From Phytophthora hibernalis (taxonomy: Eukaryota > Oomycota > Peronosporomycetes > Peronosporales > Peronosporaceae): a stretch of DNA of 64,000 nucleotides. The stretch's first letter is position 1. Every line of letters begins with the position of its first letter. The DNA is taken from assembly GCA_012656075.1 (NCBI GenBank), contig JAAKBF010000007.1, forward strand, positions 930,001 to 994,000, written 5' to 3'. The notes under the pieces were generated by a model, which was given only the letters and a program-made list of their open reading frames with translations, was not told where the DNA came from and ran no database searches. Below are positions 55,190 through 64,000 of this stretch, piece after piece. The translations under genes were made by a program, and so were the position numbers.

Positions 55190-55510
55190 ACGCGAACGCA
55201 ATCACTCGACCACATGTCGCGTCCACTGCACGCCTGCTACGCTCTGCTAATATGCCTGCCACCGCTCCTCGCACGTGCACCGTCGCGCTGTAAGTCCGCC
55301 CAGCTCTGTCGTTCATGAATTCGGTCCCTAGCGGACTCGAAATGCGTCTCTGCATTTCCAACGCTCGGCTGCCCAATCGGAGCGACGTGCGCGGCGCTGC
55401 GTCATGTAAAGACCCAACAGCGATGTCTAGTCGCCGATAGACCCGCCAGGCCGCGCGTAGGGCGTCACAACTCCTCTGGTAAGGGACTGCCAAAAAGGCA
55501 ACAAAGAGCA

Positions 55511-55582
55511 GGGCCTTGCCGGAGATCGAATCCGGGACCTCTCGCACCCTAAGCGAGAATCATACCACTAGACCACAAGGCC
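55511..55582 (-). tRNA. tRNA-Pro(AGG), array copy 92
   Basis: As copy 1. Confidence 0.9.
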
Positions 55583-55903
55583 ACGCGAACGCAATCACTC
55601 GACCACATGTCGCGTCCACTGCACGCCTGCTACGCTCTGCTAATATGCCTGCCACCACTCCTCGCACGTGCACCGTCGCGCTGTAAGTCCGCCCAGCTCT
55701 GTCGTTCATGAATTCGGTCCCTAGCGGACTCGAAATGCGTCTCTGCATTTCCAACGCTCGGCTGCCCAATCGGAGCGACGTGCGCGGCGCTGCGTCATGT
55801 AAAGACCCAACAGCGATGTCTAGTCGCCGATAGACCCGCCAGGCCGCGCGTAGGGCGTCACAACTCCTCTGGTAAGGGACTGCCAAAAAGGCAACAAAGA
55901 GCA

Positions 55904-55975
55904 GGGCCTTGCCGGAGATCGAATCCGGGACCTCTCGCACCCTAAGCGAGAATCATACCACTAGACCACAAGGCC
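55904..55975 (-). tRNA. tRNA-Pro(AGG), array copy 93
   Basis: As copy 1; unit has a private caccactcc change. Confidence 0.9.
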
Positions 55976-56296
55976 ACGCGAACGCAATCACTCGACCACA
56001 TGTCGCGTCCACTGCACGCCTGCTACGCTCTGCTAATATGCCTGCCACCGCTCCTCGCACGTGCACCGTCGCGCTGTAAGTCCGCCCAGCTCTGTCGTTC
56101 ATGAATTCGGTCCCTAGCGGACTCGAAATGCGTCTCTGCATTTCCAACGCTCGGCTGCCCAATCGGAGCGACGTGCGCGGCGCTGCGTCATGTAAAGACC
56201 CAACAGCGATGTCTAGTCGCCGATAGACCCGCCAGGCCGCGCGTAGGGCGTCACAACTCCTCTGGTAAGGGACTGCCAAAAAGGCAACAAAGAGCA

Positions 56297-56368
56297 GGGC
56301 CTTGCCGGAGATCGAATCCGGGACCTCTCGCACCCTAAGCGAGAATCATACCACTAGACCACAAGGCC
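56297..56368 (-). tRNA. tRNA-Pro(AGG), array copy 94
   Basis: As copy 1. Confidence 0.9.
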
Positions 56369-56689
56369 ACGCGAACGCAATCACTCGACCACATGTCGCG
56401 TCCACTGCACGCCTGCTACGCTCTGCTAATATGCCTGCCACCGCTCCTCGCACGTGCACCGTCGCGCTGTAAGTCCGCCCAGCTCTGTCGTTCATGAATT
56501 CGGTCCCTAGCGGACTCGAAATGCGTCTCTGCATTTCCAACGCTCGGCTGCCCAATCGGAGCGACCTGCGCGGCGCCGCGGCATGTAAAGACCCAACAGC
56601 GATGTCTAGTCGCCGATAGACCCGCCAGGCCGCGCGTAGGGCGTCACAACTCCTCTGGTAAGGGACTGCCAAAAAGGCAACAAAGAGCA

Positions 56690-56761
56690 GGGCCTTGCCG
56701 GAGATCGAATCCGGGACCTCTCGCACCCTAAGCGAGAATCATACCACTAGACCACAAGGCC
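56690..56761 (-). tRNA. tRNA-Pro(AGG), array copy 95
   Basis: As copy 1; first unit with the gccgcggcatg edge variant. Confidence 0.9.
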
Positions 56762-57082
56762 ACGCGAACGCAATCACTCGACCACATGTCGCGTCCACTG
56801 CACGCCTGCTACGCTCTGCTAATATGCCTGCCACCGCTCCTCGCACGTGCACCGTCGCGCTGTAAGTCCGCCCAGCTCTGTCGTTCATGAATTCGGTCCC
56901 TAGCGGACTCGAAATGCGTCTCTGCATTTCCAACGCTCGGCTGCCCAATCGGAGCGACGTGCGCGGCGCTGCGTCATGTAAAGACCCAACAGCGATGTCT
57001 AGTCGCCGATAGACCCGCCAGACCGCGCGTAGGGCGTCACAACTCCTCTGGTAAGGGACTGCCAAAAAGGCAACAAAGAGCA

Positions 57083-57154
57083 GGGCCTTGCCGGAGATCG
57101 AATCCGGGACCTCTCGCACCCTAAGCGAGAATCATACCACTAGACCACAAGGCC
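57083..57154 (-). tRNA. tRNA-Pro(AGG), array copy 96
   Basis: As copy 1. Confidence 0.9.
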
Positions 57155-57475
57155 ACGCGAACGCAATCACTCGACCACATGTCGCGTCCACTGCACGCCT
57201 GCTACGCTCTGCTAATATGCCTGCCACCGCTCCTCGCACGTGCACCGTCGCGCTGTAAGTCCGCCCAGCTCTGTCGTTCATGAATTCGGTCCCTAGCGGA
57301 CTCGAAATGCGTCTCTGCATTTCCAACGCTCGGCTGCCCAATCGGAGCGACGTGCGCGGCGCTGCGTCATGTAAAGACCCAACAGCGATGTCTAGTCGCC
57401 GATAGACCCGCTAGGCCGCGCGTAGGGCGTCACAACTCCTCTGGTAAGGGACTGCCAAAAAGGCAACAAAGAGCA

Positions 57476-57547
57476 GGGCCTTGCCGGAGATCGAATCCGG
57501 GACCTCTCGCACCCTAAGCGAGAATCATACCACTAGACCACAAGGCC
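57476..57547 (-). tRNA. tRNA-Pro(AGG), array copy 97
   Basis: As copy 1; acccgctagg variant, as copies 67 and 70. Confidence 0.9.
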
Positions 57548-57868
57548 ACGCGAACGCAATCACTCGACCACATGTCGCGTCCACTGCACGCCTGCTACGC
57601 TCTGCTAATATGCCTGCCACCGCTCCTCGCACGTGCACCGTCGCGCTGTAAGTCCGCCCAGCTCTGTCGTTCATGAATTCGGTCCCTAGCGGACTCGAAA
57701 TGCGTCTCTGCATTTCCAACGCTCGGCTGCCCAATCGGAGCGACGTGCGCGGCGCCGCGGCATGTAAAGACCCAACAGCGATGTCTAGTCGCCGATAGAC
57801 CCGCCAGAACGCGCGTAGGGCGTCACATCTCCTCTGGTAAGGGACTGCCAAAAAGGCAACAAAGAGCA

Positions 57869-57940
57869 GGGCCTTGCCGGAGATCGAATCCGGGACCTCT
57901 CGCACCCTAAGCGAGAATCATACCACTAGACCACAAGGCC
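57869..57940 (-). tRNA. tRNA-Pro(AGG), array copy 98
   Basis: As copy 1; unit with gccgcggcatg and gccagaacg variants. Confidence 0.9.
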
Positions 57941-58261
57941 ACGCGAACGCAATCACTCGACCACATGTCGCGTCCACTGCACGCCTGCTACGCTCTGCTA
58001 ATATGCCTGCCACCGCTCCTCGCACGTGCACCGTCGCGCTGTAAGTCCGCCCAGCTCTGTCGTTCATGAATTCGGTCCCTAGCGGACTCGAAATGCGTCT
58101 CTGCATTTCCAACGCTCGGCTGCTTAATCGGAGCGACCTGCGCGGCGCCGCGGCATGTAAAGACCCAACAGCGATGTCTAGTCGCCGATAGACTCGCCAG
58201 ACCGCGCGTAGGGCATCAGAACTCCTCTGGTAAGGGACTGCCAAAAAGGCAACAAAGAGCA

Positions 58262-58333
58262 GGGCCTTGCCGGAGATCGAATCCGGGACCTCTCGCACCC
58301 TAAGCGAGAATCATACCACTAGACCACAAGGCC
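58262..58333 (-). tRNA. tRNA-Pro(AGG), array copy 99 (right edge)
   Basis: tRNA as copy 1. Its unit is the most diverged of the array. Upstream of the tRNA the repeat ends within about 12 bp, so this copy has lost the usual 5' flank. Confidence 0.9.
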
Positions 58334-58356
58334 ACGCGAACGCAAACATTCGACCT

Positions 58357-58380
58357 GCTTTAGTCACGCGTGACTGAAGC
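58357..58380. repeat. 24-bp palindrome at the right end of the tRNA array
   Basis: Two 12-bp arms with one mismatch meet at acgcgt. It starts about 12 bp beyond the last base that matches the array unit. Confidence 0.6.
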
Positions 58381-58440
58381 ACACGTAGCACTGAAAACCG
58401 AAGTGAAAAAGACAGGGAGAGTATCGCTGCTCCCGACAAG

Positions 58441-58623
58441 ATACTTGCCTGTTTTCCACCCCTTCTCTTTTGTTTTATATCCGTTCACTCGATTTTTGTA
58501 AAGCTTGCAAAATTGGGTATTGCGTTGGCGTAAAAACAGACGATTTACACAATTTTGCGAACTACAAAAAACAGTGAGCGGATACAAAAGCGTAGAGAGA
58601 AGAGGTGGAAAACAGGCAAGTTA
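58441..58623. mobile_element. Fold-back (MITE-like) element
   Basis: The two halves form one long imperfect inverted repeat: acttgcctgttttccacc at 58443-58460 faces its complement at about 58605-58622. Pairing continues inward for about 80 bp per arm through the cgttcact/agtgagcg and gcaaaatt/aattttgc blocks. The non-pairing centre is only about 20 bp. It codes for nothing. Length and structure fit a small non-autonomous fold-back transposon; no clear target-site duplication was found. Confidence 0.65.
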
Positions 58624-58765
58624 CTAGTGTTTGTATGCAAAATACAACCGATGTCACATGAGTATTACGTCATTGCATGATGCCACACGTTTTGATTTAA
58701 ACCCCGAATGCTGCCAGCTTACGGGCGTTCCCTGGTCATTTTCATTCTTTCCTGCAGCTGCACAT

Positions 58766-59953
58766 ATGGATCCCCGACAGGACAACACGGACGAGCAGAG
58801 TGATCCTCCCACCAGAGCACCTGACACTACACCTGCGGGCTGGACCGTCGCCTACTTCCACGACTGCACCCTTGACTCCATAACTGTCCGCCCGATGGCG
58901 TTTGGCAAGGATGTGCGCGCAACATTGTCGCGCGTGCTACATCTCACGCTGAAGCTGACGAATGTCTTGCTGCTCACGAAAACGCGGCTGGTGTGTGGCC
59001 GACACAGGAGGAGGCCAGTTGTGCACCAGAAAAGGAGCTCAAGTATCTTCTGTCGGTGGGAGGCAGCTGGAAGACCTACCGGGTGTGGACGCCGTGCAGC
59101 TTCTTGTGGAGACCAATCAAGAGGCAGCGTTGATACTCCACTGCGACACATGAAATGCTCGCCCCTCCCATCTTGGACATCTCGACGGTCGCTGCAGAAG
59201 CTATTGACGAAGGATACGAGAGCACCGCGGCGACCGTGGTGAAAAACTCAACTCAGCGTCGGATAAGTGTCGGGGAAGAGAAAGGCAACGTCACAGTCGG
59301 TCGCCTATTCAGCATGTAACAAGGCCTTCATGAAGGAAATATGCATCGACCTGAAAAGGACCAGGTTCGACCAGGACGTTTTGGAAATTGCAGCAAAGTA
59401 CATGGAACGCCAGTACAGGGACCTGGTCGCGGCATGCAAGGAGCCTTGGCTACAGAATGAGTCCATGGGGCGCATGTTTATCGACTCGATATTGGCGACA
59501 TGTGTGGCAGCTGTGAAAGAAGAGGATGCGAGCAAGGCGGAGTTACTGCTTCACACCAACCACAAGATCAGCCATGCTGCGGTTGCTGGACATGGTAAGG
59601 CGGACTATGTGGTCACTTTGGGGAAGAGAATGGTGATCGTTATAGAAGCAAAGAAGTGCGATATGAAACTCGCGCTCCGTCTAAACTTCGCCGCAATGGA
59701 AGTAGCGCGCTTGTTGAATGCACAGGTGCAACGTCAAGAGGAGATCACGGCAATGCAGACCAATCAGCTCGAGGAAGCTACCTCAGTCACGACAGACACA
59801 GAGAATGACGAGACCAAGCTGTGGTACAGCTGGCACGATATTCAAGGAGTCTGCACCGACTTTCAAAACTACGAAGCACATGGTGTGCCGAACGCCGGAA
59901 ACAACGAACGCAGGCCCCAACAAGTTACCAAGCGATATGGTGCCTATCATTAA
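58766..59953 (+). pseudogene. Crinkler-like protein with PD-(D/E)XK nuclease-type domain, frameshifted
   Basis: The ATG at 58766 (MDPRQDNTDEQ) follows an acceptor-like tcctgcag. The frame changes at about 58950, 59060 and 59150-59270, so no single frame spans the gene. The C-terminal 228 codons (59267-59953) are open and contain the nuclease-fold core: GKADYVV (Asp) then IVIEAKK (Glu-x-Lys), preceded by an Arg/Glu-rich helical part. Such REase-like domains occur in oomycete crinkler (CRN) effectors and in some mobile elements. The LFLAK and HVLVVVP motifs of canonical CRN N-termini are not visible, so the effector label is tentative. The domain end, which usually follows with further conserved residues, seems lost. 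Confidence 0.5.
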
Positions 59954-59959
59954 CCGAGT

Positions 59960-61570
59960 TTATAGCATACTAAATCTTTTGTGAATAATTACGTTACCTT
60001 CATGTTTCCTTCCTTGCTAAGAAATACTCTAGTACTTTAGTAGTAGTAGTAAACGCACATTGAAAAAACAATGTTCGAGCGCTCCCGTTTTTATAAAAGC
60101 AGGTCTCTTGCGAGTGATACCGTCAAAACTAAAGCAGGCGGTGTGAAAGAGACCTGCCTGCTTCTAGCAATGACCATCGTGGTGACAAGCTTCTTCGTGG
60201 TCGAGCTCACCTCAGTACAGTGCGACGCTGCTCTCTGCTCGTTTGCCTTAGATAACGTCGAGCCCCACGTCGCGTCGCTGCCCACATTGGATGCCTGGTC
60301 TTCACTGAGCTGACGGAACACGAACGCCGCTGCATGTCGTTGCTTCCCTTTGTTCCTTGCTGGTGAGTGCGTGTGCGGTGTAAGCGGTTTATGAGCTGTA
60401 TGTATGACTTGTGTGGTGTATGTATGACTGCAAATGACTGCTGGAATCTCTTTCTGTTTTACGCGTGGCCTACGACGGTGAGTATGCTGTGTGTGCTAGC
60501 AGGTGCTGCAACCGCGCTGCCTCCAATGACGAGCAAGTACTTGTACGCCATTACAATGTACCTTATCCACGGCCGTTATTGTAGCTATTCATGTGTATTC
60601 CAAGTGCTTGCTTTGCTGCTTACAATGAAGGGTTCTCGCTCCTCCGTTCTACGACCGTCACAAATAGAAATAGTCATCCAATCACTTATCCTCGCGCATA
60701 ATGTGGGTGTTCGTCAGCGACGGAGCATTGGCCTTTCTGCCAAAACATGGCTAATCTCCTCTGTGTCGATCGTACTGCGACTTGTCCCAGACGCATGTCC
60801 GGCGAGGTGGTGGCTACTTCACGTACGAAACTTGGCGCCATCTACGTGGTGCTGTATTTCGGGCGTGATACAAGATAAAGAGCGAGGCATGGAAGCGATC
60901 ACCCTGCGCGTCCTATACCTCATTCTGGTTCGCCCCATTCCTAAACCATTCCTGCTCAGGTTTCTCCGGCGTGTAGCTGGTGCTGCTGCTCCTCCAAACA
61001 GGGAGGTCGTCATCTTCGACCGCCGCAGGGACGTTAGTGTGCGTTCCATGAACAAGCAGATGAACAGTACGGGTATCGGCATCTCCTTGGCCAGAGCCAA
61101 GACGAGAATGACCTGGTCATATAAGTCGACTGGACTCCGACGTGGGAGCCAGTGACTAAAATCGAGCGAGTCCAGGTTGTGGAATGACAAGCTCACTAAG
61201 AGATCAGGGGCGGCGTCGACATGACCAATAAGAAGAACATACGAGTAAGGCAAATACGAAGTATGTTCATTCTGGTTTGATGTGTTAAACCTTTTTAGTA
61301 TAATCATACAGGAACAGTCGCCACGCCATATAGACTTCAGTATTTTAGGTCACGCCATAAAGACGCGTCGGTTCATTGGATATCACCCAATGCGAACATT
61401 CAGCAACATTAAACAAACAACAATAACAACACCGTCATAACAATCGTGTATTTGTAGCAAAACATGTTGTCCAGAAGCAGCAGCTACTATAATACATCCA
61501 TAGAACTTAGCATCAGGCGCAAAATTGTATTGATACTTCGTCAGCGTGGTTGCGTTTGAATACAAACATC
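59960..61570. other. Poorly resolved region with several unrecognised open frames
   Basis: A short TAG microsatellite lies at 60038-60050. An 80-codon plus frame (60071-60313) has one hydrophobic stretch (CLLLAMTIVVTSFFVVEL). A 262-codon plus frame (60367-61155, GTG-type start) and a 162-codon minus frame (60819-61307) overlap. The minus strand reads more like protein, with SLSFHNLDSLDFSHWLPRRS, a membrane-like VILVLALAKEMPIPVLFICL, and, after a shift, EDDDLPVWRSSSTSYTPEK. I recognise no family and would not call a gene. Confidence 0.35.
60819..61307 (-). CDS. Hypothetical protein fragment, possibly membrane-associated
   Basis: This is the more plausible of two overlapping frames on opposite strands. 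Third codon positions are rich in G and C between about 61230 and 60990, with one likely transmembrane stretch, followed by basic low-complexity sequence that may be out of frame. It could be a remnant of a larger membrane protein gene. There is no recognised domain, and the start is uncertain. Confidence 0.2.
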   Translation of the reverse strand: MIILKRFNTSNQNEHTSYLPYSYVLLIGHVDAAPDLLVSLSFHNLDSLDFSHWLPRRSPVDLYDQVILVLALAKEMPIPVLFICLFMERTLTSLRRSKMTTSLFGGAAAPATRRRNLSRNGLGMGRTRMRYRTRRVIASMPRSLSCITPEIQHHVDGAKFRT

Positions 61571-61599
61571 ATGTACTTGTGTGAGCTGCCGGGTATGCA

Positions 61600-61973
61600 G
61601 GATATTCGAGGGCCTGCAAGCTTGGACGTCCTCAGGTGCGCGCGCTGAAGTCTTTTTCGAACCGGAAACTCTGCTTCCGAACTCGTGGTCCCCACCACTC
61701 GTTCATAACATCCACTTTTTCAAACGGGTTCATCATTGCAAGGACGGGAAGCAGCTTGATTCGCTCGTAGGGTTGACCCCGGGAGTTAGCTTCATGGAAG
61801 TTGGCTCCCTGGAGTCATCCCGGCCGAGTTAGACTCGTTGGAGTTCCCTACAGTTCTAAGTCCTACCACGGAATAAAACCTTATCAAGGTGAAAAACCCG
61901 TCCTAGAAGGACTTCCTACTTGATCAAGTGTGCTGATGTGGAAGAAGAGAAAAAATCAAGACGGCTCGCGACA
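61600..61973 (+). mobile_element. LTR 3' portion of a Gypsy-type retrotransposon
   Basis: The stretch ends in CA at 61973, two bases before a TGG-initiated primer-binding-like site, and has an AATAAA at 61872-61877 as an LTR polyadenylation signal would. The 5' end of the LTR could not be found, and the partner LTR lies outside the window. Confidence 0.4.
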
Positions 61974-61975
61974 CT

Positions 61976-61991
61976 TGGTGGAGAAGCAGGG
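61976..61991 (+). promoter_or_regulatory. Candidate tRNA primer-binding site
   Basis: The sequence TGGTGGAGAAGCAGGG begins with TGG, complementary to a tRNA CCA end, and lies 2 nt after a CA dinucleotide. The priming tRNA is not identified; it is not the initiator-Met pattern. Confidence 0.4.
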
Positions 61992-62430
61992 TACAGTCTT
62001 CGTCGTGCAGCAGTGTGCCCTGGAGGGAGAGTCTGGAGCGCGGAATTGTGACCGCTTCGATTGCAGTGCGCGTACGCTTGGCAAGGGCCCCGTACGTAGT
62101 CGGCCGCGCAAGGAACCGCGTTGGAGGCCGCGTCACGCTCGAAGTTGGAAATGCACCCGTGCCTGGAAACCCATTGAGAAGGGTCTCGGTGTAGCGTCGC
62201 CAGGGAACGGGCGAAGAGAACGGTAGAAGACGTGCAAGGACGGAAGTACGATCTTCTAGTGGACTGTGAGAGGCGGGCGTCTGAGGATCAAGCAGCGCAG
62301 CCTACGGTTGGTGAAGTGGAACGTCCAGCGGACGGACTTGGAAGTGTCGACGGTTGAGTGACTAGCAGCGCGTCGAGCTACGGAAATTGGGTGCACGGAA
62401 GACCTAGAAAACGGTTAGCACAACGGGAAA

Positions 62431-64000
62431 ATGCCGCGGGAGGACGATGCGCGCGATGATGGAGATGGAGATGGCACGGAACGCCTAGGTGGCGACCGTG
62501 AAGTGTATCAAGGTGACCTTGCTATTGGTGTAGTACGGTCTGAAGTGGAGCGGCTGGAGTCCGAAGAGCGTCGCCGGACCAGTCGAAGGCCAGCGGGCCT
62601 AGGAGAAGGAACTCGTTCGAGATCAAGAGCGAGCCGTCGTCGCGGTAGTGTAAGTGGGCGGTCGGTTCAGGCCACCACGACGCACGGTCGCGAGACGTTG
62701 CAAGGAGAAGTGATGAGGGAGCTGTGGCATCAGTATGAAGGCGAGTCTAAAGCCACAGAAGGAGGCGAGCCCGCCGAGGATGCAAGCGAGCACGCCGAGG
62801 ATATGAGTGATCACGGTACTAGATCGGAAGTGTCTTCCCGACCTCGGTCTCGACACCGTTCCGTGCATCATCAACACCGGGACGAGCAGAGTCAACACGG
62901 TTCACCGCGAGAAGAGACGGTGGTGGAAGGATACGCCACTGACTATGAAGGAGGCTATGGTGGATACGGAGGAGTGCCGGCTTCGTACTATCCCCGTATA
63001 CTGGTGCGTATGCCTATCCATATCCGGCCCCAGCTCCACCAGAACCGGTCAAGGAGGCTCCTAAACGGTCTCCTAGTGGATTTATTGCTCGGTACACCGG
63101 ACCAGAAACACGTCGAGTGGCGCAACCTTCGGTCGGATGGGACTGGAATGTGAAGCGTGAACCTGTCACGGTCCCTGAGCCTCAGGAACGGAGCGGCGCG
63201 ACGCCTCCGGTTCCGTATATGCCATATTATCCGGGTATTGGTCCGTATGGTACGCCTGGATGGTTACAGTGTCCATACCAAGGAGGTCCGCCTCCTCACG
63301 GAACGTCGAGACCGACGGGAACTCCAGTGGTGACGCCTCGAGGTGCTCCTCCGGCGAGAAGAAGTGTGCTCCCGACTGGACAGGCGACTATGACAAGAGG
63401 AACGGCTCCTCCTCCGAGAACGAGTGCTCCGCCCGCGCCTAGGAACACACAGCCTGTACGTCAGAGTGCTCCTCCTGCGCCTCGGAACGGACCTCCGCCT
63501 CCGGGACCGCCCAGACAGAATGTTCCGACGCCTATACAGACTGGATTTGGAGTGGCTGGACCGGTGGCATCCGTCCGTACTTCTGAGTCTTTTGCGATGT
63601 CAAGCCTGGTTTCGAACGCTTTGAAAGTGCTTCCGATGTTCTACTCGGACACGACCACGGTTGAGAAATCACGTGATTTCTGGGAAGCATTCGAGTCTTA
63701 CACTGAAGGACTACCAGAACGGTCAAGATTACTAGTGTTCCGTCAGATGTTGAAGGGCAAGGAAGATGAGCGTTGGTGGGGTAATTCGAGCATCAAGACC
63801 TACGACACCCTACGCACAGGTTCCATAATCACTTCCTGAGCAGAACGGCTGATGAGCTGTGGGAGCGGTTGCATACGACGAAGCGTGAACATGGAGAATC
63901 AGTGGAAGAGTGGGGTGACCGTGTCTCCGATCTGTTTGAAGCTCTGGACTATCCAGATCCACGGATGCGTTATCAACTGTTCCGTCGCGGTTTAAGGAAC
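62431..64000 (+). pseudogene. Gypsy-type retrotransposon gag, frameshifted, continues past the window
   Basis: The ATG at 62431 (MPREDDARDDGDGD) starts a highly charged N-terminus. After a missing base in the cccc run near 62990 the frame continues as a Tyr/Pro-rich linker (PYPAPAPPEPVKEAPKRSPS), and from 63180 to 63550 as repeated Pro/Arg motifs. A retrotransposon-gag core begins near 63590 (SLVSNALKVLPMFYSD, DFWEAFESYTEGLPERSRLL). A second shift near 63815 leads to RTADELWERLHTTKREHGES and VEEWGDRVSDLFEALDYPD, which runs to the window end. This capsid-type helical region assembles the particle in the family. Protease and polymerase would lie beyond the window. Confidence 0.8.

Larger units (their letters stand above)
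19364..58345 (-). repeat. Tandem array of 99 tRNA-Pro units of ~393 bp
   Basis: A unit is a 72-bp tRNA-Pro gene plus about 321 bp of spacer, always with the tRNA on the minus strand. Unit lengths seen are 391, 392, 393 and 419. Most 392-bp units come from one missing base at gagcgactgcg and cluster between 23.7 and 32.7 kb. The 419-bp units have a 27-bp duplication. The spacer has small hairpins (for example GAAATGC/GCATTTC) but no other gene. Units from about 45 to 56 kb are nearly invariant, while both ends of the array are more diverged. Confidence 0.97.

Noticed and set aside
19412..58298. About 70 repeated open frames of 126 codons on the minus strand (with 69-, 72- and 78-codon forms on both strands)
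   Set aside because: They run straight through the tRNA gene and spacer, start at a GTG inside the tRNA anticodon stem, and break whenever the unit loses one base. They are by-products of the repeat, not genes.
19364..58345. CRISPR-like array (regular repeats with spacers)
   Set aside because: The unit is ~393 bp, both tRNA and spacer are conserved between units, and the genome is eukaryotic. There are no unique spacers.
19364..58345. rRNA or 5S repeat
   Set aside because: No 5S, 18S, 5.8S or 28S sequence is recognisable in the 321-bp spacer. The only RNA gene found is the tRNA.
60367..61155. 262-codon plus-strand open frame
   Set aside because: It uses a GTG start, is very rich in Cys/Arg/Leu, overlaps a better minus-strand reading and has no recognisable domain.

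Overview
The window looks like repeat-rich nuclear DNA of an oomycete, most likely a Phytophthora-type peronosporalean. The inference rests on the mix of element families: a Gypsy-type gag with a long Pro-rich linker, PIF/Harbinger with a convergent accessory ORF, pogo/Tc5-type CENP-B helix-turn-helix fragments, ULP1-type cysteine protease ORFs and a crinkler-like PD-(D/E)XK domain. It also rests on eukaryotic tRNA genes with Pol III oligo-T terminators. There is no bacterial operon structure. Almost every protein-coding sequence is broken.

Layout. (1) 1-5461 is a graveyard of decayed elements: LTR-like sequence, an acidic C-terminal exon, two CENP-B/pogo-type transposase N-termini, a copia-like gag remnant, and a decayed mitochondrial porin (VDAC-like) sequence lying between short inverted repeats. 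(2) 5462-16065 is a head-to-tail array of 3.5 copies of a ~3.0-kb unit. Each full unit carries a tRNA-Arg(TCG) gene on the minus strand, a ULP1-like (C48) protease ORF on the plus strand, a convergent minus-strand ORF with a ubiquitin/SUMO-like layout, an unrecognised 176-aa minus ORF, dyad-symmetric subrepeats and an interrupted inverted repeat. (3) 16066-16504 is one unit of a tRNA-Pro(AGG) repeat in plus orientation. (4) 16505-19363 is a PIF/Harbinger element with a plus-strand accessory gene and a minus-strand DDE transposase, both frameshifted, whose stop codons overlap. (5) 19364-58345 is a ~39-kb tandem array of a ~393-bp unit in minus orientation: a tRNA-Pro 5' fragment followed by 99 near-identical tRNA-Pro(AGG) genes. 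(6) 58357-64000 holds a palindrome, a fold-back (MITE-like) element, a broken crinkler-like nuclease-domain gene, poorly resolved sequence, then an LTR 3' end, a primer-binding site and a Gypsy-type gag that runs off the window.

The main points of interest are the 99-copy tRNA-Pro array, in which every copy appears to replace the nearly invariant G53-C61 pair of the T arm (part of the B box) with A53-U61, and the 3-kb unit that pairs a deSUMOylase-type protease with a possible SUMO-like protein. Many frame breaks and many copy-to-copy differences fall in homopolymers, so part of the apparent decay may be sequencing or consensus error.
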